64,000 bases of DNA from an uncultured Clostridia bacterium (GTDB lineage: Bacteria > Bacillota > Clostridia > Christensenellales > DTU072), in contig CAMOOO010000001.1 in NCBI GenBank assembly GCA_946621465.1, forward strand, positions 186,001 to 250,000, written 5' to 3'. The position numbers and the translations under genes are program-made. Of the stretch, positions 17,253 to 26,169 are shown piece after piece (position 1 is the first letter of the stretch; each line of letters starts with the position of its first letter). The notes below the pieces were generated by a model that ran no database searches, was not told the origin of the DNA, and saw only the letters and a program-made list of their open reading frames with translations.

Positions 17253-17867
17253 CTAAAATAGAATAGTTAAAATTAAACAGGCGAAGACAACGTATCCGAC
17301 GTTGAAAAATAGAATAGATAGTAGCGATTGAAAGAAATAATTCTTCTGAGTATTCCAATAGCAACGATACGGGATAATATAAAGTATCCTTCTTTTGCAG
17401 GGATAGGCAATCAGGTTAAAAACCTTGCACCAGAAGCACATAAGTAGTACAAAATCGATGGCAATAATAGGTAGACTGATAAAAACAGTGGAAAGTAGCC
17501 CAGGAATGAAATTATGTAAGATTCCTGCGATATTATTCCTAAAAATCAATTTATTTACAATAATTAGTTCCAAATAATAAAGAAAAATGGAATAATAGTT
17601 AACCGAAAGAAGAATAATACTGAAACTCATCAGCGTTGGAATAAGAATAACGAATAAAAAAATAGACCACAGCGGATATTCCCCTGCCATAATTTTTTCA
17701 ACAAGGGAATATACTTCATTTTCTTCAGAATAGCTTTTTATACCTTTTAATGCCAGCAGTATACCCAGGATAATACACCCTATTCCAACTAAAAAAAATA
17801 CCTTATTTTGTTTTATCTCTATTTTTATATCGCTTGATTTACAAAGTATTCTTTGTTTTTTTTTCAT
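17253..17867 (-). CDS. Unidentified five-helix membrane protein
   Basis: The 204-residue protein has about five hydrophobic segments (near 24-44, 66-88, 90-105, 118-145 and 178-203) and a basic N-terminus and loop. I do not recognise its family. Length, a lone first helix followed by a ~30-residue polar loop, and the position between spoIVB and a dacF-like gene recall SpoIIM, a member of the engulfment hydrolase complex, but no clear motif supports this. It occupies the place where spo0A usually follows spoIVB. No clear function is assigned. Confidence 0.6.
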   Translation of the reverse strand: MKKKQRILCKSSDIKIEIKQNKVFFLVGIGCIILGILLALKGIKSYSEENEVYSLVEKIMAGEYPLWSIFLFVILIPTLMSFSIILLSVNYYSIFLYYLELIIVNKLIFRNNIAGILHNFIPGLLSTVFISLPIIAIDFVLLMCFWCKVFNLIAYPCKRRILYIIPYRCYWNTQKNYFFQSLLSILFFNVGYVVFACLILTILF

Positions 17868-17902
17868 GCCATAATATTTTATGCCGGCGATTGATTATTA
17901 TG

Positions 17903-18907
17903 TCAATTTAACATCCATTCGATATAGATACCATACCCCATTGTGGAATCGGCTGTCAGAACGTGTGTTACCGCCCCGATCAGTTTACCGTTTTGAATAA
18001 TCGGCGATCCGCTCATACCTTGCAGGATCCCACCTGTAGTTTTGAGTAGGTTATTATCCGTAACGCGTATGACCATGCTCTTTTCGTCTTCCGTTCGTTG
18101 CTCGTTTTTTTTGATAATTTCTATTTCATACGATGACGGTTTTGTGCCGTCTATCGTTGTATAGATATAGGCTTTACCGGGCGTTATATCCTCTTGTGTG
18201 CCTATGGGGATTTCTTGCGTTGATTGCGGTAAGGCGTAGAACGTGCCAAGTATTCCGCTTATGGTATTTGAGTAGAATGTTCCGATTGGTTTTTTTGTGT
18301 CCATTTGTCCGATCAACTCACCCGGGGTATCCTTTTTAGCTCTGTTATAGCCAAATACGGTGCAATCGTATACTGTACCTGATTGATAGATACTACTTTT
18401 TCCATATCCATCGGCAATTGGATGTCCCAATGCCCCGAAATTGCCGTTTTTCCGGATATACGTTACCGTTCCTATGCCGGATAAATCGTTTTTTATCATT
18501 AGTCCTACACGTTTTTTGTTTTCTCGTAAATCAATTTCCGGATAGACGACAAATTTCAGTATTTCCCCTTTTCTGTTAACCGTTATATTCAGTTCGTCAT
18601 ATTTATCTATTATTTGAGTCAAATCCCCTGTATTATGGGGCTTGATTCCATTTACAGATAGAAGCAAATCTCCTTTCATAAGTCCGCTTTTTTGTGCCGG
18701 TGAAAAGGAACCGTTTTTTGTTATAACGTCAATAAAATCAGTTATTGTATAACTATCGCTTTGTGCTTGAATACCGATAGGCATACCGCCAAGTAGAACG
18801 GTTTCCTCGGCTGCTTCAGCAACGTTTGGTTGAATAAATAAAAGAAATCCGCTGAATAAACAAGCGGAAATCATGATTATTATTGTTTTCTTGATTGTTT
18901 TTATCAT
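17903..18907 (-). CDS. spoIVB: SpoIVB peptidase
   Basis: SpoIVB is the forespore-made serine protease that is secreted into the space between the membranes and signals sigma-K activation in the mother cell. Residues 1-32 are a signal/anchor. A PDZ domain spans about 60-130 (SGLMKGDLLLSVNG). The S55 catalytic domain has H162 in ALGHPI and S299 in GMSGSPII. Its length of 334 residues is somewhat short (Bacillus about 425), mainly in the N-terminal part. It lies directly after recN, the conserved order. Confidence 0.93.
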   Translation of the reverse strand: MIKTIKKTIIIMISACLFSGFLLFIQPNVAEAAEETVLLGGMPIGIQAQSDSYTITDFIDVITKNGSFSPAQKSGLMKGDLLLSVNGIKPHNTGDLTQIIDKYDELNITVNRKGEILKFVVYPEIDLRENKKRVGLMIKNDLSGIGTVTYIRKNGNFGALGHPIADGYGKSSIYQSGTVYDCTVFGYNRAKKDTPGELIGQMDTKKPIGTFYSNTISGILGTFYALPQSTQEIPIGTQEDITPGKAYIYTTIDGTKPSSYEIEIIKKNEQRTEDEKSMVIRVTDNNLLKTTGGILQGMSGSPIIQNGKLIGAVTHVLTADSTMGYGIYIEWMLN

Positions 18908-18961
18908 GTTTTCTCCCTATCAATTGTAGTATTCTGAAAAAGAAGAAAACTATGTGAAAAA

Positions 18962-20665
18962 TTATTTGCGAATTGATTTTTTGTATTGATTTGCCTTTTC
19001 TTTCAGTTCCAAAGCGTTGTTTCTGCCTATTTCGCTGTTTTCTACCGCGCCGGACAATCTCATTATTTCTTTTAAAACGGCTTCTTCATCAAGTAGATTG
19101 ACAAAAGTCATCGTTTTTCCGTCTACAACCCTCTTTTCAATCAAATAATTGACGTCAGCCATACTGCCCAGTTGCGGTAAATGTGTGATAGCAATAACTT
19201 GACGCGAAGTAGAAATATTATAGAGCTTTTCTGCGACAACTCGCGCAATTACGCCGCTTATTCCTGTGTCGATCTCATCGAATATGAGGGTATCAACGTT
19301 GTCGATTTCCGCAATAACGTTCTTTAATGCCAGCATAAATCGGCTCATTTCCCCTCCGCTGGCGATTTTTGCAAGCGATTTAACCGGCTCCCCGACGTTA
19401 GGCGAAAGCATAAATTCAACGGAATCGCACCCAAGCTCGTTTAATTTATCGCAGTTATCCGTCGATTTTTCGATATTTACTTCAAAAACAGCGTTTTTCA
19501 TTCCCAATTCGGCGATATTATTCATAATAGCCTTGCTGAATTGTTCAGAGGACTCGACGCGAATATCGTGCATTTGTTGAGCTTGTTTCATCAAAATACT
19601 TTCGATAGAATTTTTCTTTTTCTCGAGTGAAATAAGTTCGCTTTCTGCGTGCAGTAACATATCCAGTTTTTCGGTCGCCTTTTGATAATAGTTTTCTATT
19701 TCTTCCGTGGTTTTTCCGTATTTTTTTGCAAGCAAACGGAGTTCTTCTATTCTTTTTTCTATTGTATCAATATCGCAGTTTTCCAGATCACCATTATATA
19801 ATTTATCGTAAATTGTTTCTTTTACGTCGGATAATTCTATGTGGCATGATTCCAGGCGGTCGATGAGATCGTTCAACGATTCATCATACGTTGTGATTCG
19901 CTTTAAATCGGAAATCGCTTGTTCCAGCGCGGAAAGTGCTCCAAATCCGCTGCTCCCATCCAAACTTTCGAATGATGTCTTTAATGCAGATGTGATTTTT
20001 TGGCTGTTATAATATAAAGAACGCTTTTTTTTCAGTTCCTCTTCTTCTCCCTCTTTTATATCAGCCTTCTCGATCTCATTAATCTGATAGGTTAACATAT
20101 CAATCTCGCGTTCCCGTTGTTCCTTATCGGAATAGGAATCGATTTGATCGCAAATGGAGCGATATTCTGTTAGATTTTGTTGATAAATTGGTAGAATTTC
20201 CGCAATTTTAGGCGAAAATCCGTCAAGAATACGTATATGATTGGATACTTTTAATAGGGATTGATGTTCATTCTGCGTATGCGTATCGACAAGCAATGAT
20301 ACAACGCTGCGTAAAACAGACAACGGCACAACTTTTCTATTAATCCTGCATTCGCTTTTATCAACAGTCATTTTTCTGGTTACGATAACCTGGTCGTCAT
20401 CGCACTCAATATCGGCGTCTATAAGTAGTTTTTTTACTTCGGAATAGTTTTTTATGTTATCAAAAACAACTTCTACGCTGGCGGTAGTCTCACCGTATCT
20501 AATTAAAGAGCGATCGGCTCTGTCCCCCAAAACGAAATTGATTGAGTCGATAACAATGGACTTGCCTGCGCCAGTTTCGCCGCTGAGGATGTTTAGTCCT
20601 TCTTTTAATTCCAACTCAAGCGAGCTGATAATGGCGATGTTCTTTATATTTAAATAGGATATCAT
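18962..20665 (-). CDS. recN: DNA repair protein RecN
   Basis: RecN is an SMC-like ATPase acting early in double-strand break repair. The Walker A motif GETGAGKS is at 29-36. The long central coiled coil spans about 155-370. The C-terminal ATPase half has LASGGEMSRFMLALK and the Walker B LIFDEIDTGISG. Length (567 residues) is normal. Its start overlaps the argR stop by 4 bases. Confidence 0.95.
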   Translation of the reverse strand: MISYLNIKNIAIISSLELELKEGLNILSGETGAGKSIVIDSINFVLGDRADRSLIRYGETTASVEVVFDNIKNYSEVKKLLIDADIECDDDQVIVTRKMTVDKSECRINRKVVPLSVLRSVVSLLVDTHTQNEHQSLLKVSNHIRILDGFSPKIAEILPIYQQNLTEYRSICDQIDSYSDKEQREREIDMLTYQINEIEKADIKEGEEEELKKKRSLYYNSQKITSALKTSFESLDGSSGFGALSALEQAISDLKRITTYDESLNDLIDRLESCHIELSDVKETIYDKLYNGDLENCDIDTIEKRIEELRLLAKKYGKTTEEIENYYQKATEKLDMLLHAESELISLEKKKNSIESILMKQAQQMHDIRVESSEQFSKAIMNNIAELGMKNAVFEVNIEKSTDNCDKLNELGCDSVEFMLSPNVGEPVKSLAKIASGGEMSRFMLALKNVIAEIDNVDTLIFDEIDTGISGVIARVVAEKLYNISTSRQVIAITHLPQLGSMADVNYLIEKRVVDGKTMTFVNLLDEEAVLKEIMRLSGAVENSEIGRNNALELKEKANQYKKSIRK

Positions 20666-21105
20666 AGATACTCCTTAAGAATTTTTGAAACCTTCTGAAC
20701 GTCTTCAACGCTTTTTGTGACAACGATTATCGTATCGTCACCTGCGAGAGTTGCTACAACTTGGGGTATGTTCAATTTATCGATCATAGCAGCCGCGGCA
20801 TTCGCGCTTCCGGCAAAGGTTTTTATGACAAATAAATTCATCGCGGTGTCAAAAGAAATGACACTCTCTTTGAATATCTTTGACATTTTAGCAATTTGTT
20901 CGTCTTGTTTTTTTGCTGAATAGCGGAATTTTTTGATCATTCCGCTCGTTTTAATCAAGCCCAATTCATTGATGTCTCTCGACACAGTCGCTTGCGTCGC
21001 CTCAAATCCCTCTTTTTTAAGAAGATCGGTCAACTCCCCTTGCGTGCTGACCTCGTAACGGGAAATAATCTCTAAAATTGCTTGCTGACGTTTATTCTGT
21101 TTCAT
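20662..21105 (-). CDS. argR: Arginine repressor ArgR/AhrC
   Basis: ArgR is the arginine-sensing hexameric repressor of arginine synthesis genes. The winged helix is at 1-70 (QGELTDLLKKEGFEATQATVSRDINELGL), and the C-terminal hexamerisation and arginine-binding part contains TLAGDDTIIVV. I use the ATG at 21105 because AAGGAG lies six bases upstream and it yields 147 residues, the family length; the frame extends further upstream without need. argR-recN is a conserved pair in Firmicutes. Confidence 0.93.
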   Translation of the reverse strand: MKQNKRQQAILEIISRYEVSTQGELTDLLKKEGFEATQATVSRDINELGLIKTSGMIKKFRYSAKKQDEQIAKMSKIFKESVISFDTAMNLFVIKTFAGSANAAAAMIDKLNIPQVVATLAGDDTIIVVTKSVEDVQKVSKILKEYL

Positions 21106-21159
21106 TGTAGGCTCCTTCATAATGAATAAAACATTAGAATTATACACTTTTAAACAGTT

Positions 21160-21882
21160 TTATGCAAGAATTTTTGATAAAATAATGAAAAATTCCTGGT
21201 TTTTTTTCACAAATGGATGCGGCGCATTGCAAATTCCTCGAATTGAATAACCGAGTGAAGAAGCACAATCCGATACTTTTTTTATAGCCTTTTCTTCCTC
21301 TTTCTTGTTTATTACGATCCCCTTTTTGGATAGAGCTTTTTTACCGCATTCAAATTGTGGCTTAATTAAGCAAATCATTGTTCCGTTATTATTAAGACAC
21401 GGATACAAGGGGGGTAAGATTTGTGTGAGGGAAATAAAACTGACGTCTATTGTTATTATTTCGGGAATATATGGCAATTTATCGGGCGATAAAAACTTTG
21501 CATTGGTTCGATCCATTACAATGATCCGATTATCTTTAATCAGTCTATCCGGAAGCGCGCACTCCCCCACGTCCAGTGCGATTACATTTTTTGCGCCTTT
21601 AGAAAGAAGGACGTCGCAAAATCCACCGTTAGACGAGCCTACGTCCAAACATAATTTATTATCAATATCAACGGAAAAAGTATCAATCGCTTCTTTCAGC
21701 TTAATTCCGCCCAAACTAGCTTCGTAATCTTCCGTGATTTCCACGATATCCGTATCTCTGACTTCTTGAGCAGGTTTAGCACAAATACTTCCATTGACGC
21801 TAACTTTATTCAGCTCGATCAGATTTTTAGCCCGAGTTCTACTGATGGAATTTTTTTCAGTTAAAAACACGTCCAATCTCAT
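21160..21882 (-). CDS. tlyA: TlyA-family RNA 2'-O-methyltransferase
   Basis: An S4 RNA-binding domain (1-60, RLDVFLTEKNSISRTRAKNLI) is followed by an FtsJ-like methyltransferase domain with the SAM motif CLDVGSSNGGFCDVLL. TlyA proteins methylate 16S and/or 23S rRNA ribose positions; the target here is not known. Its length of 240 residues is slightly short. It starts in an ATGA overlap with oapA. dxs and nadK, often found in this string beside tlyA, are absent. Confidence 0.92.
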   Translation of the reverse strand: MRLDVFLTEKNSISRTRAKNLIELNKVSVNGSICAKPAQEVRDTDIVEITEDYEASLGGIKLKEAIDTFSVDIDNKLCLDVGSSNGGFCDVLLSKGAKNVIALDVGECALPDRLIKDNRIIVMDRTNAKFLSPDKLPYIPEIITIDVSFISLTQILPPLYPCLNNNGTMICLIKPQFECGKKALSKKGIVINKKEEEKAIKKVSDCASSLGYSIRGICNAPHPFVKKNQEFFIILSKILA

Positions 21883-22508
21883 TTTTTCTTTTTAGGCGTA
21901 AAAAATGCTATGATTCTTCCGGCGAGCATCATCATTTCTTTTGAGTTTTTCATGGCAATACTCTTAAAAAATGCCTTTCCGCCTACCGTTACGGCAGATA
22001 CAACGGAACTCATCAAAATACTGATGAGCAAAGAGAACTTTGTCAGCTGTTCGCCGCTTGAAACAATTTTCAGCACGATTGTTGCGGCGCATATACCGCT
22101 GATTATGCCGACCATATCGCCGATTACGTCGTTACAGATGTTGGATACCTTTTCGGCATTTTTTACCAGTTTAACAGCTTGCTGTGCGCCTTTAATTCTT
22201 CTTGATGCCATAGAAAGAAGGGGTGGAAGATCGCAGCTTGCTGCGGCAACACCGATCGCATCGAATAAAATTGCAATAACGATAAGGAATAAAAGCAGCA
22301 AAATAGCTATGACAATATTCGACTTGGTTGAGGTAATTTCCGTAACGAAAGTCACGCAAAAGGCTAAAATAAAGGTAATAATTGTGATTTTAATTGCCCA
22401 GATCGTACCTTTAGATAATCGCGATTTTTTTTCCTTTACCTTAGGTTTAGGCGTGTCGTCCTCGTTTATTTCGGTTGATCTATTTCTTTTTGCGTTTTTT
22501 GAATTCAT
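21879..22508 (-). CDS. oapA: OLE-associated membrane protein OapA
   Basis: A 209-residue protein with a charged N-terminus (1-40), about four membrane helices, and the motif GAQQAVKLVKNAEKVSNIC followed by NDVIGDMVGIISG. I recognise these motifs from the OapA family, the membrane partner that binds OLE RNA in Bacillus halodurans. It is encoded directly after the OLE gene, as in known OLE loci. I chose the ATG at 22508 (AAGG six bases upstream) over the one at 22526. It is coupled to tlyA by an ATGA overlap. The distant relation to CNNM-type Mg2+ transporter domains fits the proposed link of OLE to Mg2+ homeostasis. Confidence 0.85.
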   Translation of the reverse strand: MNSKNAKRNRSTEINEDDTPKPKVKEKKSRLSKGTIWAIKITIITFILAFCVTFVTEITSTKSNIVIAILLLLFLIVIAILFDAIGVAAASCDLPPLLSMASRRIKGAQQAVKLVKNAEKVSNICNDVIGDMVGIISGICAATIVLKIVSSGEQLTKFSLLISILMSSVVSAVTVGGKAFFKSIAMKNSKEMMMLAGRIIAFFTPKKKK

Positions 22509-22530
22509 TGCATACCTTAATATCATAATT

Positions 22531-23131
22531 ACGGTGGCTTAAACTAAGTAAACCTTGCGTCATAGGTTCGGTAGGCTTTCCCACGGCCCCACTCCTCGTC
22601 GCCGAAAAAGCAGTTTCCTTTTGAGGAGCCGTCTATCTGCACTATTGCAGAATCGCACCGAATCGCCACTCAGAACACACTATAATCCTTAGTCTAATCA
22701 GTCTAGAAGATTTCCTTAACAGGCCCCGAACAGTTTATCCTCTTTTGCAAGATAAAGTTTCAAAAACCAAAACACTGACGGATCGATTGGCCAATGAATC
22801 CGTACCGGTCGAACGTTTTATCCGCTTTTCTCACTCAAGGCAGGCTACACTGCACACAGCTATTATTTACCGCATTGCAGGTTTAATCCCGGTCAGCAAA
22901 AGAGTTAAATAAATACTTCTGCCGAGTCGGGTCTCCACGATAATTGGGTCATTGGTCGTATGCCATTACGGTACGCCCAAAAATCTTAACTCCCAGCACC
23001 AACCCCGGTTTGGGCAACCAAAGCCAGCACAAGGAACTTCAACGATGTGCCCTTTAACGGTAGTTTATCCCCGTCCTGACTGTTTGTACCTGACTAGAAT
23101 ACTGTGCCACCTTGCCCCATACAATAACATA
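22531..23131 (-). ncRNA. ole: OLE (ornate large extremophilic) RNA
   Basis: About 600 bases between ispA and oapA hold no plausible gene but many stems. On the minus strand GGTGGC near the 5' end (23111-23106) is complementary to GCCACC at the 3' end (22538-22533), closing the whole element. TCTGCA-ATAG-TGCAGA (22651-22636) is a perfect hairpin, and CTCCTC / GAGGAG flank a stem near 22.6 kb. A motif GGATAAA recurs three times. Known OLE RNAs are about 600 nt, sit in exactly this ispA/xseA/tlyA/recN operon and are followed by oapA. The identity rests on size, place, partner gene and structure, not on a covariance search. Ends are approximate. Confidence 0.85.
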
Positions 23132-23150
23132 TATGAGTTAAAAAGTCAAA

Positions 23151-23951
23151 TTATTTGTCCCGAAAAGCAAGTAATTGAAAGAAATCAAGCAATTTTTCGC
23201 TTTCTTTTCCCCATGGAGAAAGTGCTTTCTTAGTTAAATCATATAGCTTATTCAACATCTCAATTGTTTTTTCTTTTCCACATACGGTAACGTAGGATGT
23301 TTTTTCTTTTTTATCGGCATCGATTAAATCATCCGCAAGCTGAAAAGCAAGACCGGCGTATTTCCCGTAACTGTTCATAGCTTGCACCTTTGCATAGTCA
23401 TGAGATTGTAGCGAGGGAGCGTAAACCGCGCTTCTTATCAGTCCACCTGTTTTTTTGTTATCGAGTTCAATTAATCTTTCTTCATTAAAATCATCGAAAC
23501 TAAATTCCATCGCCTGTCCGCCGATCATTCCTTCGGCCCCTGCCGCATTTGCTATTATTTGACAAGAAGGCAAGATAAACTGATCATTTTCCAAAGCGCG
23601 AAATAATATTTCATAGGCTAAATTCATTAGAGCGTCTCCGGCAAGAAGTGCCATTGCCTCGCCAAATTTGACGTGAACGGTTGGTTTGCCGCGTCGTAGA
23701 ACGTCGTTGTCCATACAAGGCATATCATCGTGAATAAGGCTGTACGTATGGATGCATTCTATGGCCAACGCATGCGGAAGTACGTTCTCTCTGGGAACGT
23801 TACAAAACTCCGCCGATAAAAAACACAGATTGGGTCGAATGCGTTTTCCACCGCTTTTTAAAGCATATTCCATTGCCTCAAACAGCTTAGGTGTATACTT
23901 ATGCTTGACGGATAAAAGTAGATCGGAAAGGTCTTTCTCAAAATTATTCAT
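23151..23951 (-). CDS. ispA: Polyprenyl (farnesyl/geranylgeranyl) diphosphate synthase
   Basis: A trans-isoprenyl diphosphate synthase that condenses IPP with allylic diphosphates. The first Asp-rich motif is HDDMPCMDND (D75, D76, D81), the DDx4D type of bacterial FPP synthases, and the second is LADDLID. GGKRIRP binds substrate. At 266 residues it is slightly shorter than usual (about 290). It overlaps xseB by 8 bases. Together with ispH at 3-5 kb it serves isoprenoid synthesis. Confidence 0.93.
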   Translation of the reverse strand: MNNFEKDLSDLLLSVKHKYTPKLFEAMEYALKSGGKRIRPNLCFLSAEFCNVPRENVLPHALAIECIHTYSLIHDDMPCMDNDVLRRGKPTVHVKFGEAMALLAGDALMNLAYEILFRALENDQFILPSCQIIANAAGAEGMIGGQAMEFSFDDFNEERLIELDNKKTGGLIRSAVYAPSLQSHDYAKVQAMNSYGKYAGLAFQLADDLIDADKKEKTSYVTVCGKEKTIEMLNKLYDLTKKALSPWGKESEKLLDFFQLLAFRDK

Positions 23952-24162
23952 TGTCTTCCGTCTCCACGGGTGTCTCCAAAGAAGAAAGATCTTTGTTGAG
24001 GAGTTCTATTTTTCCTTTGAATTGGTTGAGTTCTTTCAATCCGTTTTTGGCAAGTTCGATTCCCTCGGAATAGAGTGCTAAACTCTCTTCTATTCCGACT
24101 TTATCGCTGTTTAATTTTTCAACGATTATTTCCAATTTTTTGATTGTTTCCTCGTAGCTCAT
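23944..24162 (-). CDS. xseB: Exodeoxyribonuclease VII small subunit
   Basis: XseB is the small helical subunit of exonuclease VII, which degrades single-stranded DNA with XseA. The motif SYEETIKKLEIIVEKL near the N-terminus and GIELAKNGLKEL are typical. Its length of 72 residues is normal. The start overlaps the xseA stop by 4 bases. Confidence 0.92.
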   Translation of the reverse strand: MSYEETIKKLEIIVEKLNSDKVGIEESLALYSEGIELAKNGLKELNQFKGKIELLNKDLSSLETPVETEDNE

Positions 24163-25346
24163 ATTCTCTCCTTTTTGGTTACGATCGCGGTGATTTTTTC
24201 CTTTTCACCGATAACGGAAATTTCTTCTTTTTCTTTAATCTGTTTTGTATCGTAAATGTCTTTCCCGTTTTTAACTATTCTAAAATAGCCTTTTTTTAAT
24301 AATTTTATTGGGCTGTTATCATCTAATCTAGTCGTAATTGCGGCAAATTCTCCACTTTTCCTGTCAAATTGATGATTTAGATAAATATTCATCAGTTTTG
24401 CATAAGAAAGGATTTTTTCATATTGACTTTTCAGTAAATAGTTGGCTTTGTTTTTGATCTCGAAGGCAGCTTTTTCTATCCGATATTTTATATTTTCCAG
24501 CTTATCGTTTGTGGCATTTCCGATCGTTTCCGCAAGATCGAGTATTTCATTTTTCATGATATTTATATCAAAGGCGATCTTTTCGGCGGCAGCTGTTGGC
24601 GTGATAGCTCTGTAATCGGCAACGTAGTCGCAAAGCGTATAGTCGGTTTCGTGTCCGATGGCGGATATTACGGGGGTATGCATGTTATATATGGTTCGTA
24701 CGATCCTTTCATCATTAAAGGAGTATAAATCCTCAAACGATCCCCCGCCTCTTGCTACTATTATGACGTCGTAGCCGTATTCATCGGCGTTGATTAGCGC
24801 TGTTACTACGTCGGAAACGCAATTTTCTCCCTGAACGCGCACGTCAATTACCGAAATATCGGTGACAGAATTCTTTCTTAGACAAGTCGTCAAAAAATCC
24901 TGCACAGCCGCGCCCTGTACGCTTGTAATTACGGCAACTCTCTTTGGTCGAATGGGAATATCTTTTTTGTGATCTTCACGGAATATCCCTTCTTGTTCCA
25001 GTTTGAGTCGTAATTTTTCCAATTGTTCGTATAGTATGCCTTGTCCAAATGGAGTAATTTGATAGGCTTTTACGTTGATTTGTCCGCCTTTAGAATAATA
25101 ATCGACACTTCCGCGGACCAAGACCTGATCGCCGTTTTTCGGTGCCATTTGCGGCAGACAATTATAAAAGACTACCCGTATTTGTGCTTTTTGATCTTTT
25201 AAAACAAAATAACAGTGTCCGCCTACTACCGAACAACCGGATACTTCTCCCACAACGGGGACATTATGAAGTAATTCTTCTTCTGAAAAAATGTGATTGA
25301 TATAATAGTTTAGTTCTTCGACGGTCAAATAATCTTTAGTTGCCAT
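24159..25346 (-). CDS. xseA: Exodeoxyribonuclease VII large subunit
   Basis: An N-terminal OB fold (about 1-105, with VVGEVSGCSVVGGHCYFVLKD) is followed by the catalytic domain with RVAVITSVQGAAVQDFL, VIIVARGGGSFEDLYSFNDE and SAIGHETDYTLCDYVADYRA, then a coiled-coil region. It degrades single-stranded DNA together with XseB. Its length of 395 residues is normal. It overlaps folD by 11 bases and xseB by 4. Confidence 0.95.
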   Translation of the reverse strand: MATKDYLTVEELNYYINHIFSEEELLHNVPVVGEVSGCSVVGGHCYFVLKDQKAQIRVVFYNCLPQMAPKNGDQVLVRGSVDYYSKGGQINVKAYQITPFGQGILYEQLEKLRLKLEQEGIFREDHKKDIPIRPKRVAVITSVQGAAVQDFLTTCLRKNSVTDISVIDVRVQGENCVSDVVTALINADEYGYDVIIVARGGGSFEDLYSFNDERIVRTIYNMHTPVISAIGHETDYTLCDYVADYRAITPTAAAEKIAFDINIMKNEILDLAETIGNATNDKLENIKYRIEKAAFEIKNKANYLLKSQYEKILSYAKLMNIYLNHQFDRKSGEFAAITTRLDDNSPIKLLKKGYFRIVKNGKDIYDTKQIKEKEEISVIGEKEKITAIVTKKERI

Positions 25347-26169
25347 CGATTGCCGCCTTCAGCGTATTGGAAATAAGAGCTGTTACCGTCATCGGCCCAA
25401 CGCCTCCGGGAACGGGGGTAATAAAGGAACATTTGGGCGCGACCGTTTCAAAGTCGACGTCTCCATATAATTTTCCGTCCTGTCCCCTGTTTATCCCAAC
25501 GTCGATTACAACGGCGCCCGGTTTAACCATTTCTCCGGTAATAAATCTCTCTTTTCCGATAGCTACCACCAGAATATCCGCTTGTTTCGTGATTTCGGAT
25601 AGATTTTCAGTCCTGGAATGACAGGTAGTGACCGTTGCGTTTCGTTGTAAAAGCAAAAGTGATATCGGTTTTCCCACAATATTACTTCTTCCTACGACAA
25701 CAGCCCTTTTTCCGGTAATATCTATGTTATAAGCGTCAAGAAGCATAAGTATCCCCTGAGGCGTACATGAAACAAGGCATTCTTCACCAAGGAGCAATCT
25801 TCCTATTTGATAGGGACTGAAGCCGTCAACGTCCTTTTTGGGGGATATGTAATCAAGTATTTTTCTTTCGTTAAGATGTTTTGGTAAGGGTAATTGAACC
25901 AAAATACCATAAACGTCCTTGTTTTCATTTAATTCTTTTATTTTAGTGGCAATTTCCTCTTCCGACGCGTCCGCAGGAAAGTTATACATATAGGACTGAA
26001 TGCCTACCTGCTGGCAAGCATTTGCTTTGTTACGGACGTAGACTTTGGATGCCGGATCGTCACCGACAAGGATGACCGCCAGTCCGATCGGTTTGGATAT
26101 TTTTTGGATTTTTTCTTTTAATTGATTCCGAATTTTGTCGGAAATAACTTTCCCCTCAATCAGCTGCAT
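25336..26169 (-). CDS. folD: Methylenetetrahydrofolate dehydrogenase / cyclohydrolase
   Basis: FolD interconverts 5,10-methylene- and 10-formyl-tetrahydrofolate using NADP. YVRNKANACQQVGI carries the catalytic Tyr/Lys, and GILVQLPLPKHL, VVGRSNIVGKPISLLLLQRNATVTTCHSRT and TPVPGGVGPMTVT are family signatures. Its length of 277 residues is normal. It overlaps nusB by 14 bases and xseA by 11, all in one operon. Confidence 0.95.
   Translation of the reverse strand: MQLIEGKVISDKIRNQLKEKIQKISKPIGLAVILVGDDPASKVYVRNKANACQQVGIQSYMYNFPADASEEEIATKIKELNENKDVYGILVQLPLPKHLNERKILDYISPKKDVDGFSPYQIGRLLLGEECLVSCTPQGILMLLDAYNIDITGKRAVVVGRSNIVGKPISLLLLQRNATVTTCHSRTENLSEITKQADILVVAIGKERFITGEMVKPGAVVIDVGINRGQDGKLYGDVDFETVAPKCSFITPVPGGVGPMTVTALISNTLKAAIDGN

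Noticed and set aside
21910..22542. Long plus-strand reading frame of 210 codons antisense to oapA
   Set aside because: It mirrors the oapA frame and has no family likeness or ribosome site, so it is a shadow of the real gene.
22952..23233. Plus-strand reading frame of 93 codons across the OLE region and the end of ispA
   Set aside because: No ribosome site, no recognisable protein and it runs antisense to a conserved gene; the sequence is better explained as structured RNA.
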